64,000 bases of DNA from Eonycteris spelaea (taxonomy: Eukaryota; Chordata; Mammalia; Chiroptera; Pteropodidae): the NCBI GenBank assembly GCA_003508835.1, contig PUFA01000014.1:1308501-1372500 (forward strand), given 5' to 3'. Of this stretch, positions 12,841 to 25,700 are shown piece after piece. The number at the start of each line of letters is the position of its first letter. Position 1 is the stretch's first letter. The notes beneath the pieces were generated by a model. It ran no database searches and had not been told where the DNA came from. It saw nothing but the letters and a program-made list of their open reading frames with translations. The position numbers were made by a program, and so were the translations under genes.

Positions 12841-15800
12841 AAAGCGGCCCATTTCTGCCCGAGGTCACACCAGAGTGCAGGTGACCGGACGCGATTCTTC
12901 GCGCCATTTTCACACACATTTATTGGGCCAAAGTGAGCATTTTTACTTCACTGAAGAGAAGTCACACCTGGTTTCCAGGAGTGCGGGGGCTGTTTCTGCA
13001 TCTGGCACATTTTACCAGGTGGCATGTAGGCTGTCATACCGGGCGCTGACATTACATGGGCATAACGTTCTCGCGGTTGCCTGGAAGCTTCTAGAGAGAT
13101 CGAGCAGCGATCCTCGGAACGCTGTCGCCTGAGCCTTTCCCCTGGCGCGGAGTCCGAGTGTCAAACACGCGTGCCGACCCGTCCTTGCGCACATCTGCTC
13201 TGTGCTAGCAGGGCCTTTGCGCCGTCTCTGGGGGCCGGAGCGGGCAACGCAGGGGACAGCGCACTCCGCAGGGGCACAGAAGCTGCCTGGCTCGTGGGCG
13301 AGGCGGTGGGCACGAGGAGAGGAGAGAGAGGGAGGGAGCCAGAGGCCTCGGTGGGGGCCGCTGAGGAGTTGTCTGTCGCTTCACGAGCGTCACTAAGGAG
13401 TCCCCGGGAGTTTCGGGGCGGGGGACCTGATGAAATAGTGTCGTGCTGGCTTGCCATTGTCTGGGGAGCCAGAGATGCAGGGCTGCCCCCCCCCGCCCTC
13501 CTCGGCTTTGCCTGGGGCGGTGGCTACGGTCCTCCATGGCCCTGGAGAGCTTGGACCCGCCTCTCTCTGGAGGGCCAGGAGGCTCCTGAATGGCCCTTGC
13601 CACGTCAGAGGACAGGGCTGCTTGCACGCAGGGGCAGCAGGCTCTGTTATTTTTGGTGCCACATTCTATGCTAATGATTCCCAAGTGGCCAGAGTTCTGC
13701 ATCCTTAGACGACCCAGTCCCATTAGGCCCATTAGCATTTCAACAACTTTGTCCTTCCCCGAAACAGGCGGGCGAGGCGGCTGCACGTCTGGTCTCTGGG
13801 CGAGGGCTGGCGCCCAGGGACACCGGCAGAGGTCCTGGAAGCGAAAGCCCCGGTCACAGCACCCGGAGGGCCGCGCTTCTACGGCCCCAGCAGCGAGGCT
13901 TCCGGCCGCGGGCGGCGGCATTTCCCGGGGAGGATCGGGGTTCCGCCTCTCTCTCGCCCTCCAGGAAAGGTTGCATCAGTCTCTTTGAGGACGCCCGCTC
14001 CCTGGAGGGCGGGTGTTGGTGCACATCGCGCTCAGAAAGGGCCAGCCGGCTCCGCGCTTAGACCGGACTGCTGGGCCGCGGCTGTCCTTCCCTCTGTGAG
14101 AGTCCCCGATGCCCCAGGGCTGGGCTGCGGGCCCTGCCGCCATGTCCGAACTGATCCTGAGTGAGTTCGCGGTTCGCTTTTCTGTCTCCCGGGGCCCTGC
14201 AGGGCGTCGTGCTGGAGGCGGCGCGTGGGCCGGGGAGCCGCGGGGGCCGAGGGGCACGACGCCGGCCACCACCGTGCCACGGCCGCGTCTCTCCGTCGGC
14301 TTTGGTCGTCTGCGTTCGGGTCACTGGTGGCCGCTGGGTCAGTCCCTGCTGCAGTGCGTTCTAGGACAGTGGGTGAGGCAGGCGTGGGGCTCGGGCCCCG
14401 TGCAGAGGGGTCTGTGTGGACTGGGTGGTGGGGCTGCAGGGGGCGGACCCTCCTGACGGCCCGGTCCGGTCACAGCCCTTAACCCGAGGTCTTCTGCTGT
14501 GTCCGAGGACGCACTGACCACCCAGGCCGCCTCCCGGTGAGGCGGGGACCCCCAGGGGAGAGGACGGGTTTTCCTTCCGGTGAGTGGCTCACGTGGCCTC
14601 TGGCATCGGCCGTAGGACAGAGGAGCCGCCTGTGACACGCTGACCCGGCTCCTTGCGGGGGAAGCCACGCTCCGGCCGGTTTACAGCTTCTTAGCCGGCC
14701 GAGTGTCCTGTCGTTGCCGTGGGGCGCCCCGGTGTCCCCCTGTGCCCCCATGCCTGGGACCGAGTGTAGCACAGCGCGGACACCTACCCTTGTCCCACGT
14801 GGCTAACTGGTCATGAGTAAGGGGACAGCGAGGGTCCTGTAAACACAGAGCTGGGAAGGGGAGGCCCTTGGAGGCGGGGTGGCAGGCGGGTCCTGAGAGG
14901 GAGGGAGGGTGCAGGATGCTTTGGGGACCCAGCGGAGGGAGCGGGGCTCAGCTTGTCCTGGGCCGTGAAAGGGGTCTACGGTGGCAGGTGTCATCCTCTG
15001 AGAACTCTCACTTGGAGACCCATTCCCGACCTTCCAACAGAAGCCTGGCGCCGTGAGCCGGGGCCCACCTTTTCAGAGGGGCGGGAGACGGAGGCCTTCG
15101 CAGGCGGGGAGGAGCCCGAGGCCAGCTCCCCAACCAAAGCGGCAGACGAGGCCCTTGGTCCAGGAAGCGACAGCCCTGGGTGCCCGGTCACGCAGCAGCA
15201 GGGCTGAGGTGACACCCCAGGTTTTCCAAACACCCCCAGAGGCCTCTCTCCACCCCTGAATGCCCCCTACTCCACTACGCCTTCTTTCAGTATCTCAAGG
15301 GGTCGACAAGCCCCAAACCCGGGCTGTCGCCCCCGCAACAAGGCTTCCGCTGGTGCCTCGAAGGGACTGGCCTTCGTGCCTGTGCTGCCCCCACCCGAGC
15401 TGGCCGAGGGCGGGCCCTGCCCCCAGACCACCTGGCCGTCGGCCAGGACGGACGGGACGGAGCAGTCTCCGCACCCCACAAACTGCTCCCGTGTGTGCGC
15501 GCAGTCCGGGCGGGGATGGAGGCATCGCGGCCGTGACGCTTTCTCACGACGTCCACACGCTGCTGCTCACTCCTCTGTGTCCTTCTCGGAAAAGACGGGG
15601 ACCCGTCCGATGTGTCACTGCAGCGTTCGTCAGAAATACGTTACCGGGAGAGGAGGGGTTTGGGGTGCGGGCGGGTGGGTGCGCGACCTCTCAGCAAATC
15701 TCTGAGCCGCCGGGAGCGAGGAAACCATCTCATAAAGGACGAAGATCCAAAGCCCTTCGGCCTTAACATGCAGTGACGCCGGTTTTCACAGCGTCCCTTG

Positions 15801-16300
15801 CGGGCGGCCGGCGCGTCCCGGTTGTGTGGGCAAATTGGAGCTGCAATAATCGGCCCTTTGTGTCGTCCTCTGCATTTCATTCCTGGATGGACGTCGTTGA
15901 GCCGGCCGGGGCCAGAGCGCAGCGTGGGAGCTGCCGAGGGTCAGGTCTGCCTGTGGAGAGCTTGGAGAGCTTCGTGGGAGCCTGGGGGAGGGGGCGGTGG
16001 CTCTGCCTTCGGAAGGACGGGCTGGGTTCTGCCTGGTCACCCCTGCTTCCCAGGCTAAGTGGCCGGCCCGGCCGGCGGGAGAGGTGGCTTCCGGAGCAAG
16101 CGCATGGCCTAGCGGGGAGGTGGCAGGGCCCTGGCCCTGGCCGACCTGACCTTGCAGATCCCTCCAAGGCCACTTGCAGTGGGATTGCTGCTGAGTCCTG
16201 GGGTGGGGGCGCCCCATCCCGGCCACGCCCCCCGGCAGCAGCAGCAGAGCCCTGGGGCTTGCTGGGAACCTTGCTCAGTTGGCCTCTCCCCAGCCCAGGC
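12841..16300. other. Non-coding stretch, no gene recognised
   Basis: GC-rich sequence with overlapping composition-driven frames. A small AT-richer patch at 13645-13755 stands out as CpG-poor. No splice-bounded conserved exon was found. Confidence 0.45.
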
Positions 16301-16328
16301 TTTATTTATTTATTTATTTATTTATTTA
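16301..16328. repeat. (TTTA)n microsatellite
   Basis: Seven uninterrupted TTTA units. Confidence 0.95.
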
Positions 16329-16572
16329 GGCAAAGGAAGCCCAGACCTGGGGCTGTGGAGGGCGGGACTCTGGGAGTGGGGGAGGGGCCGCGCCAGGGAG
16401 GAAGTGCTCCCTCTGTGTGGACTCCCTCACCCAGGTGGTTCCCGCCTGGTCCCGATGCTGCATCCCACCCATAGCGAGGATGCCCCAGCGGAGGTCCAGG
16501 GTCAGGGTCTGATTCCAGGGTGAGAGCCCTGATTCTGGCTTTCAGGTGACCACCTTCTCGCTGAGTCCTCAG

Positions 16573-16573
<1 letters not shown>

Positions 16574-16632
<59 letters not shown>
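16574..16632. repeat. Compound (GT)n(GA)n microsatellite
   Basis: About 15 GT units pass directly into about 15 GA units. The same compound structure recurs at 57489-57602. Confidence 0.97.
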
Positions 16633-16635
<3 letters not shown>

Positions 16636-16794
16636 TCCTCCCTTCCTCTTGGATGAAGTCACAGTCTGGCTGGGTTAGACCCCACCTTCGTGGCTCCATT
16701 TAACCCTAATAGCTCCTAAAGACATATTGCCACACCGAGGTTTGGGGCTGCAACGTACAGATTCCGGGGGACACGGTCAGCACGCAGCATTTTC

Positions 16795-17310
16795 ACTGGG
16801 GCTCACTCTTGGAGTTGCACATTCCATGGGTTCCGGGAGCTGAGTGCAGCCACCAGTGTAGCATTATACTGAGTGGCGCCGTGGCCCCAAAACTCCGCCC
16901 GTGCTCCCCTGCGCACCCCTCCTCCCCTGCAGGCCGGTGCTCCTCTCTCCGCTGTCTCTATAATGTGCCTTTTCCAGGGTGTCGCACAGTGCGGATCGCA
17001 CAGTCTGTAGCCTGTCAAGACTTGCTCCTTCACTCGGGAATGCTAACTTGGGGTCCCTCCATGTCCTGTCACGACCCGGGAGCTCCCTGCCGCTCAGCCC
17101 TGAGGGGCGCCGTGTCGTCTGCAGGGACCACAGCTACCTGTCCACCTGGGGAAGGGCTTCTCCGTTGCTTCCAGGTTTGGGAGACGATGAGTCGAGCTGC
17201 AGGGGTTGAAGTACATGTACGTTCGCAAGTTACCTGGGTAAACGCCTGGCCGCGGGGTTGCTGGACCCGGTGACGTTTGACCATTGAGTGGCGGTCCTCG
17301 CCGCCTAAAA
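16795..17310 (-). mobile_element. Old LINE-1 3' end fragment, antisense
   Basis: Successive phrases match the antisense L1M-type 3' end in order: a GGCTCACTCTTGGAGTTG segment, TTCCATGGGTT, the CTGTCTCTATAATGTGCCTTTT stretch, CACAGTCTGTAGCCTGTCA, and a CCTGGGTAAACGCC...GTTGCTGG segment near 17235-17265. Many positions that are TG or CA in L1 are CG here. Confidence 0.7.
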
Positions 17311-17635
17311 GTTACGAAACCATGCGCGTGAGTAAGTCAACTCCTCCGAGTTGCCTTCTGCTCAGCTCCCGTCCTTGTGCTTCTGGGGGCTGCCGACAGC
17401 GAGGAGGCCGTGACCGTGACTCTGCCGCCCTGCTGGCCTGGATGCGGCGGCGGGGGCCCTGGACGCCGAGGCAGCACGGCGGTTAGTTTCTCTGAACCGC
17501 TGCGGACCCCGAGAGCTCCGTCCTCATCCCTCGGGCCACCAGGGTGCACGGAGGAGGCCGGGGTGTGGGCCTTGGTCACACCTGCGGGCCAGAAACGGAG
17601 TGCCCGTCCAGGGCCCTGCCCGCCCCAGCCATTGC

Positions 17636-17695
17636 CGCATCCTCTGTGCCCTGGTTTCCTCACTCGTGAACTGGAAAGAAGAGCAAACTAGTAAA
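17636..17695 (+). repeat. MIR SINE fragment
   Basis: The MIR core CTCTGTGCCCTGGTTTCCTC, followed by an ACTCGTGAACTGGAAAG stretch, is recognisable. Confidence 0.55.
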
Positions 17696-19725
17696 GTCTC
17701 GAAGGGACCGTGCGGACAAACGCGGCAGTGACGGCGCGGTGCCTGACGCACCTGACGCGGCCGAGGTCCGTGCACACAGGTCCGCGCTCAGGGTCGTGAG
17801 TGCCCGTGTAGACGTCTGCCTGTGGCCGGCATCGTCGCAAAGCATAGGAAACGGACTCAGCCTGGACTGTATCGTCAGGCCGGGGGGCTGGACACACGTG
17901 GGGACTGGGGACGCCGCGCCTCAGCCACCCCGGAGCCATGACAGCGGATAAGCGAGAGTTTGCGTGCGGAGCAGGGTGGGGCCCAGGCCAGGCAGGCGCA
18001 GGCTGCACAGTGTGTTCTGGGGGCGATGATGCGTTTGCTGGCCCTGGGGTCGGAGGGAGCTGGCAGGGTGCTGGCGGGAGGGAGGTGTGGGCGCGGGGCT
18101 CAGACCCCGCTGTGGACGAGCATGCCCTGCAAGGCCCCAGAGGTGCCGATGGCTGCGTCTGCCCGTCCCCCCGGAAGTCCCTGATTTAGTAGGTCTGGGC
18201 GAGGGCCCGGAAAGTGGGTACCAGCCGGTTCTCGGCCACGCTGGGGTGGCTGTGTCACGGAGCTCAGGCTGAGGACCCCTGAAAGGCCACTGCAGAGACT
18301 CAGATGCGGGGGGACAGCTGGGGGCTCCCGAGCAGCTGGGGGGACGTCTCAGGGCCCCGGGGACCGGGGACCGGGGTGGAGGGGAGGCGTGGCGAGGAGG
18401 GGGAGGGTTCGGCTGGGGGACAAACGTGGGCGAGATGCCACCAGCTCTGGGGGACCAGGGCTCTGTCTGCGGAGGTCGTCAGAGTGCGAGGGGGCATGCC
18501 TGGGTGACAGCTGCTCAGGTGGGGGACAGGAACCCACGGAAGTCGTGGCCCCGGAGCCTGGGCTCGTGACGGTCCTGGCCGGGCCGCGACTTGGCTCCGT
18601 GTTGCTACGTGGACGCAGGGACCGCCGTCTGCCCGGCTGCCCGTCCCCCGGCCACCTCTCCCGCCCCAGCGCGTGACCCGAGCCCAGCGGTGGCTCAGCA
18701 GGTGACGCGCCTTGTAAACGCCGGGAATTGCTTAGGTTGACGAATGCGTATAATCGGCCAGGTGTTCTTAAAGGGGTTGTGTTGTTCCGCATGACTCGAC
18801 GATGTTCACGTGAGGAAACAAAGGCTTTTTTTTTCTTTCCTTTCCTTGTGCATGGTGATTCTTCTAGCACGTTCCTGTTTCACGTCCGCAGCTGTTCCGT
18901 TTGTATCCGGCCCGTCCCGGCTGCAGGGAGGCTCAGGATGGGCTCAGACAAACGCACACTTCTTGGTCGGCGTCACAAACTGGGTCTTACTGTTGTCACC
19001 GTCGGGTCAGGATTTCGCGTGCAGCTCGGAACCCACTCTGGAGGGTAAAGAACGCGGACCTGGTGCCGGGGCACCGGGGTCTGGCCTGCAAGAGCGGCTC
19101 CTGGGCCGGAGCCGAGGGGCCCCGCGCCGTGGGAAGCCACGGTCTTGCAAGGTCAAGTGGAAGCCGTGGTCCAGGAAGAAAGGAAGCGGGAGGGCAGGCC
19201 TGTAATTCGTGCGAAGGGTCACGTCTTCGGAGAGGCTGTAAACAGGAAGAGGAGGCAAGCCGGGGGCTGGGAAGAGGGGGAGCCCGGCAGGACGGGCGGT
19301 CACGGACAGGGCCTGGCGTGGGGGGCAGGAGGCTGCTCGCGAGGTGTTGCCGTCCGGGACTGACAGCGGGTAGGCTTTGAGGGCTCCGTGTCGAAGGGCG
19401 AGGCTGGGTTTCTGCCCTGCTGGGTGCGTTTGGGGGTGACGTCCCGTCCTGGACCAGAACGCACAGCGATGGTGAAGCAAAAGGGGCTTCGGAGGCTTTG
19501 GGTTTCCTTCTCCCGCGGAGTATGGCCGTCTGCTCGAGCTTCCTCAAAGCCTGGGTCTGTCGTGGCTTTTCTCTGCTGTCTCCTCGCTGAGAGCATGTCC
19601 TTAGTGTCCTGGTTCTTAAACCCGACACCGGCTAACACATCCACTTTCCAAGCAGGTGACAATACCCCAGGAATTTAAAGCATATTCCTTCTCACTCACT
19701 CGTTAACAGCGAGCCTGCATGGCAG
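17696..19725. other. Non-coding stretch, no gene recognised
   Basis: GC- and CpG-rich sequence without a supported exon, repeat or RNA gene. Confidence 0.45.
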
Positions 19726-19855
19726 GCGATGGCGTGCAAGTCTACAGACGGGAAACTCTGGAGTTCATAGAGGGTACGTGATAACGTCTCCCAAATCACG
19801 TGACCGGGGAGCTGAAGGGGAGTTGGGACCCGGGTCTGTGGGCTGCAGAATGTGG
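19726..19855 (-). repeat. MIR SINE fragment, antisense
   Basis: In order: CTACAGACGGGAAACTCTGG, GTGATAACGTCTCCCAAATC, CACGTGACCGGGGAGCTGA and GGGACCCGGGTCTGTGG follow the reverse complement of MIR across most of its length. Confidence 0.7.
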
Positions 19856-20059
19856 CCTCCTCTCTCCTCGCCCTGAAGCTGCTGCCCCAGACCCCGCAGC
19901 ATCCAGCCCAGGCCCTGTCACACAGCGGACAGCCACCCCCCGCTTTCCAGCACAGAGAAGGCCCTCAGCAGCCTCTGTCCCCAGGGGTCATTTCTGGGCC
20001 TGAGTGACGTTCTCAAGCCAGCCCGGAGCCCGCGTTGCTTCTGCTCGAGGTTTGTGGGC

Positions 20060-20480
20060 TAGCCGACATTCCCAATCAAAACATAGTTGCCTCCTGTACA
20101 GTGAGCCTGAAGGGATGTTACTGAAAACATACTATTAGGGATTAAAACAGAAAAGGATGCTGACAAATATAAAGAAAAAAATCCTTGGCCTGTGAGCCTG
20201 GGATCCAGAAAGATCTTGCGGGCATTTAAAATAATAACGGGCATGAGCATGGATTCAGGGTGTAGAGAAGTGTTCCAAATGAATTTGGGGTGATGAGGCT
20301 GGATTCTGGTACTTCCTGCACCCCCAGAGAGAGGGCTGGCCCCCAGATCATGATGTGTTCTGGCGACGAGGCTCATGTACATGACCTGGAAAGCTCAGAC
20401 CAACTCGGAAACGACTTGGGATTGTGTGTGAGTTGTTTTCTAACTATGGAAAACCCAGCTACTTTAGACTGAGCTGCTCC
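20060..20480. other. CpG-poor island in GC-rich DNA
   Basis: About 420 bp with few CpGs and near-balanced base composition, flanked by CpG-rich DNA. No recognised repeat. The longest frame (- strand, 20059-20382, 107 residues) has no recognisable domain. Could be a conserved element or an unplaced 5' non-coding exon; not decidable by eye. Confidence 0.3.
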
Positions 20481-21148
20481 GTGATTGGCTGTCCCGGGAG
20501 GAGGCCGGGTCCTCCCGGCCACTATCCTGCCCTGCCCTGGATGCTGACCTCCCGGTGTCACTCCCCGCCGGGCTCTGCTCGGCCTTAGGGACCCCCTCCT
20601 GCCCCCGCTCGAGTACTCGTAGGTCAGGGTCTCTGCTTACCTAGTCCGTTCACGTCACCTGTGCCCTGACACCTGAGCACCTCCGAGCGTACATCACGCC
20701 GGGTCCTCCGAGAAGCCGTGTCCTCCCCACACCCAGGTGCCCCTCCTACGGAAGGTCCACGGTGCTTCATCTCGGGGTCGACCTAAGACACGGCTAGTAT
20801 GTGCCTGTGACGGCCGGGGAGCTGCGACTGACAGAGCCTGAGGGAGGATTGTGAGGGTTTAAAAATCCATCCTGAGGACTCCTGGGGCTCGTGGTCTCCC
20901 TCGCAGGATGGGGCCGTGGCTAAATGAGGCCCTCGGGAAGAAGGGACCGGCTTCTGCCTGAGCACGTTCCGTCTGTGCAGCCCCTTGTCTGACCTCGTAG
21001 CTGTCACAACGGCCCTGTGACGTGGGGCCACCTGCCCGTCACACCGACAAACACACTGAGGCCAGATGTGAAGCCGCTGCGGGCCGTCCGAGCGCGGGCT
21101 GTCACGGTGCCCACGGCCTTCACCCTGCTTGCTGCCCATGCTGTCCGG

Positions 21149-21294
21149 CTGGCGAAGGCGTCAGGGTGCCCCTCCGGGCTGGCGAGGCGTCAGGGTGCCC
21201 CTCCGGGCTGGCGAGGGCGTCAGGGTGCCCCTCCGGGCTGGCGAAGGCGTCAGGGTGCCCCTCCGGGCTGGCGAGGGCGTCAGGGTGCCCCTCT
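21149..21294. repeat. 30-bp tandem repeat, five copies
   Basis: The unit starts CTGGCGAGGGCGTCAGGGTG and continues with CCCCTCCGGG. Copies alternate AAGGCG and AGGGCG; one has a 1-base deletion. Five copies lie in direct tandem. Confidence 0.95.
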
Positions 21295-22633
21295 CCTGTT
21301 CTGACACCTGCTCCTGCGTGGAACGTGACCCCCCTTCCAAACGCGAGCCTCCTCCCCACAGAGCCCTCCTGGCCTGCGCTTTGCCCCGGCTGCCGGGGTC
21401 CTCACCAGAGCCCGAGCCCCAGTTGCCCACGGGTCCCAGGCCGCCTCATGTTGTCGTTCGTTTTTACCTGGCAGGGGATGTTCGCGATTCGAGTCTGCGG
21501 ACCCCTGGGCTGGGCGGGGGCCCTGCCTGACGCGTTTCTGATGCTCCCGTGACCCCGCAGCCTGCCGCGTGCGGGCCGGTCCTCGGCTGGCGTTTTCCTG
21601 TGTGTTCCCTGGTCTGCGCGTGTGATGTCTTCCTCGTAGGTGCAGCCCTCTGCCCTAAGTGTGAAGTTGGGACAAGGCAAACCGAGGGGGGACGTGGGAC
21701 TGTCCCGTATCCACTTGGTTTCCTTCCTCAGGCCTGACGGCACGGTGGGGCAGGAAGGAAACAATCTGAGTCCGTCTCGACCCGACCTGGAGGCAGCAAT
21801 CAGGGAGAGTCCGGCTGCCCAGGGCCTTCATCAGAGATCGTGACTGACTCTCACCCGGTTCTGAGTTGGGGAGCAGGAGGTGCTGGCATGACACAGCACA
21901 TACTCACCTGCTGCAGTGCCCTCAAGTGTCATGGGCTTAAACCAGGTGCCAGGGGCCTGGAGTAAGAATTCAGGTCTCTAGATGCAACCGATGGGCAGTT
22001 GCGGGGGGCCCCACGGCTCAGGTGCGGGCTGGGGGGTGGAGACCGTCGCCTCCCCATGTGCCCTGAGCCACAGCGGTGGCTGTGGTGAGCGCAGTGGCAG
22101 GAGCTTACTGGTCCTGCTGGGGACATGGGCTGGGCGTGGGTGAGGACGGGGAAGTGACGATGACATCGTTCACGCGTGACACGCTGGGCCCTGCTGGGCG
22201 TGCAGACCACACTGTGAGCTGATCTGCCCAAGGCCCTGGCGCCCTGACGCTGACAGTTCAGAGCGTCGTCCGGGGTGCTGGGGGCCTGGGTGCTTGGCAG
22301 TGTCCGCAGGGTCAGGTGACACCCGGACAGTGTGGGTGGAGCCCGGTGTGGAAAGGTGGAGGCGTTCAGGGGCGCCAGCCTGAAAGGGGGCGCCATGCCC
22401 AGGGGCCAGTCCGTCCCTGCTTTAGCACCAGCTGCTCTTGGGCGGGGCCCCGGGGGCTCCGGGCTGGCCGCCGGGCTGGCGGGGCGTTTTGCTCAGTGCC
22501 CTTTGGCGGGACGGGACGGGGTGGGAGGGGGGAGACGGGCCGTCACCAGCCACGTGGCCCCTCGCGGCGCCCCGGCCGCAGCTCGGGGCCGTGCTGCCCA
22601 CGTGGGGCTGACGGCCGTGCCCTCTCGTTTCAG
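21295..22633. other. Intronic sequence upstream of the first coding exon
   Basis: No repeat or exon recognised. CpG density rises from about 22440 towards the first coding exon. The last 15 bases form a usable polypyrimidine tract and CAG acceptor. Confidence 0.5.
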
Positions 22634-22782
22634 ACTGCGCTACCATGACGACCACGACGCGGCAGCGGCCCACGTGGGACCTGGCCCTCGACCCGCTGGT
22701 GTCCTGCAAGCTGTGCCTCGGGGAGTACCCGCTGGAGCAGATGACCACCGTGGCCCAGTGCCAGTGCGTCTTCTGCACCCTG
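22634..22782 (+). CDS. RNF144A: RNF144A first coding exon (11 nt 5' UTR, then codons 1-46)
   Basis: The acceptor CAG at 22631-22633 follows a pyrimidine-rich stretch. Eleven untranslated bases precede the ATG at 22645, whose context is ACCATGA. Translation gives the N-terminus and the first half of RING1 (C21, C24, C39, C41, C44). The exon ends after Leu46 at a GTGGGT donor (phase 0). Because there is an acceptor before the ATG, at least one upstream non-coding exon must exist. I could not locate it. The surrounding 22.4-23.3 kb is very CpG-rich. Confidence 0.95.
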
Positions 22783-25700
22783 GTGGGTCCGTTTTGGAGG
22801 AGACGCCGTGTGACAGGCCGTCCGCCTGTCCGCCTGTCCGCCTGTCCGCCTGCGCCTGCGCCTCGTTTTCCCCACCGCAAGCCGCGCCCTGTCCCGCTGC
22901 CGCGGGGACGCGCCCCCCAGGCTGCTCCGTGGGTGCTCGGAGTCGGCCAGGCCGCCCCCGCGGGGCTGCGCCCCAGGCGCTCGGGGTGGGGGGACGGCTG
23001 GACGGAGGTCCGGACTCGGGCGGGGGTCCGGGAAACCCGGCCGAGCGCGGCCTCGCCGCCTGGAAGGAAACGCTTCGCCCCTCACTTCGGCCCGACGAGC
23101 GCGGGCCCGGCCGACCCGAGCGCGCACGGCGTCACGCCAGCTCCCCCGGGCGGGGCGCCGGGCCGGCATGCGTGCGCGCACCCCGAGATCACGCTTAGAT
23201 TCCCGCAGGCGGAGCCAGCCCCATGGGGGCCAAAGATCCGCTCTAACGGGCACGGGGGACAGGGACCTCTGCCCCAGCGGCCCTCCCTCGGACCCCGCGA
23301 GGTGCGCGCAGGAGAGGGAGGAGAGAGCGTAGGTCTGCGCTCCTGTCGTCTCGTTGGATTTTCCGTGCTTTCCTTCTTCCCGTTCAAGGCAGACAAACAA
23401 ACAAACACAAATAAACAAAGGCCCAGAAAAGAAAAAAAAAGACCATTTATTTCAAATTATAAAAAGCCCAAGGCGCTTCTGCATTTAACTGAGTTCTCAG
23501 AGGACCACGTGTCTGACCTGCCTGGTATTTAAATGTCTGGATTAGAATCTGTCACGTGACAGACTCGCCTGCTGCTCTGCAGGAGACGTGTTCTTCACTC
23601 TCGCTCACACTTCGCAGACCTTATTCCACACACTGTGTCCCCGCCTCCGGCCGCACCAGACGCTGGCATCCCAGGGAGCAGCGTTCCACACCCGCCGAAC
23701 CCCGGGTTGACCGCAGGGCTCCCGGCGGCTGATCGGCGAGGGCTTGTGCACTGCACGCAGGGAGCCTCTCCCAGCACTGCAGCCAGGACACCTGCCTCCT
23801 TCCGGCCCGGGAGAGTTACCTGAGCCTGCAGGACAGGAAGTCGCTTTGGCCTTTTTCTGTAGACGGGGAGGATAGGAGGGAGAGGCGGAGAGACAGATCT
23901 CCCCCCATAGACACAGGGACCGTTCACTGTCCTTTCTGGACGATGGGGAGGATGGTGCAGCTGGTCAGGGTGTGTCCAGTCGCCGGCTTGGGGCCATCAC
24001 CCCCTCCTGCCTGGAGGGACGTCCGGGCGTCCACAGGTGGAGTTTAGTCCCCTCTGCCCTGGGCGCATTTGCTCACCTACCGCCCTGGGGGCCGCCTCTC
24101 ACCACCGGGCTTGTCTTGGCTTGAAGTGGTCCCTCCAGCCCGCCCAGCCTGCCGGGGCTGAGTCGCCACTCAGGGAGGATCACGTGGCCCCGAGAGGCGT
24201 TCACTGTTGTTGTGGTTTTGTTTTTCTGTTTCTTGAGAATTACAGTAGAAGTAAATAAGCTCCAGTGCAGCTCGAACGCTCCAATCAGATCGAGACTGTG
24301 GACGGGGCAAGGAGGAGCCGTCTGCTCAGAGGGGCTGCGGGCTCCCAGAGAGACAGCGTGGGGGCAGAGGGTGGCTCCGGAGGCTGGCTCTGCAGGTCAC
24401 GGGCACAGGGCTTTCGTCGCCTCCCCTGGTCCTGAAGCCTTCCTGCCCAGGAAGGACGTGGGGCCCACTTTCTCTCTCCCCGTTCTGTGCACCTGACTCT
24501 CCATCCCGGAGCCGACCTGCCCCCTTCCTTCCCCCCGGGAGCCCTGCCCCGTCCTCGGCCAGATGCCCAAGTGGGGGCTCGTACCCGTCTCCCCAGCCCC
24601 TTCTGGTTCCTGAGACAAACAAAACTCTGGGTTCCTCCATTCGGCGGAGCGGTGACGCCACGCCGGACCCTCCTGTTTTGTCCGGCGGACCAAGCAGGTG
24701 GCGTGGGGGACGCGGAGCGGGCCCTCCGGCAGCCCCGGGGCCGGTGGGCACGCGCATCCGGACCTGCTCTGGTCCTGCGCGTTCGTCTTTGCAGAGGTCT
24801 CTCTGGCACCCCGTTCCTCCTCGTGCTCATTTCGAGACAGCTCTCTGCTACGAGAGTGGGTGGCAGACAGAGCCTGTGAGTCACGACCCACGTTATGTCT
24901 GAGAGCAGCCCGGGCTTGTTTCCCGTGGCCGATACGCGTGTCCTCGTGTGTCTGTAGCAGAACGCTTCAAGTCTCCCGGAACAGTCACCGTGCAGACGGT
25001 GTTGGGGCCGTCCACGGCGTGGGACGCTCGCTCCGGGCGGGCTGCAGCCGCGTCCCCGGCCTGGGCGCCGACCCCGGGGTCGCAGCCCTGCCCGGCCCGC
25101 GTCGTCACGCAGCGCGGCGTGCTCCGCTTCCCGGGCGCGTGCACCTGGCTCGCCATGCACGGCTCCGCGCCGTGTGGCACGAGATGTTCGCGTTTCATTG
25201 GCCGATGGCGTTCCGGGGTCCTCCGGAGATCCGGCTCAGACCAACGTAGTTGTAGACAGTGAAATCGTGATCGCGTGGCTCGGGTCTTGAGTTTTAACCT
25301 GTGACTGCAAGAGGCAGCGCACGCAGACAGACAGGCAGCAGAGCCATGCTCACTCGTGCTGGGTGCTCCCGCATCCCGTCTTCCCCCGTCGCAGAAGCCC
25401 AGCAGGGCGCATCCCTGCGTCACCGCCGAGGCAGCTGCGGCCAGGCTCATCGAGGAGCCGCGTGGCTCTGCCTAACAGGACTGGGGTCTCTCTCCCCTCG
25501 TGCTGCACCGGCCATAACGGGACAGTCCTCATAGCTGCAGGCAGACCGCGGCTGCAGGGGCTCAGCATGCCGCTCAGCCACCAGGTCGGCCGCTGCCGCC
25601 GTGGGCAGAGGCCTGGGGGAGGCCGCGTGTGGCTGCCGCCCGTCCCCTCCTGCCTGCCCTCGGCCGGGGCGGTGGCGTGGGTGAGTTTACCTCTGAAGCC

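Noticed and set aside
22645..23532. Unspliced 295-residue frame starting at the RNF144A ATG
   Set aside because: Only the first 46 codons are real; after 22782 the frame reads intron 1 past a clear GTGGGT donor.
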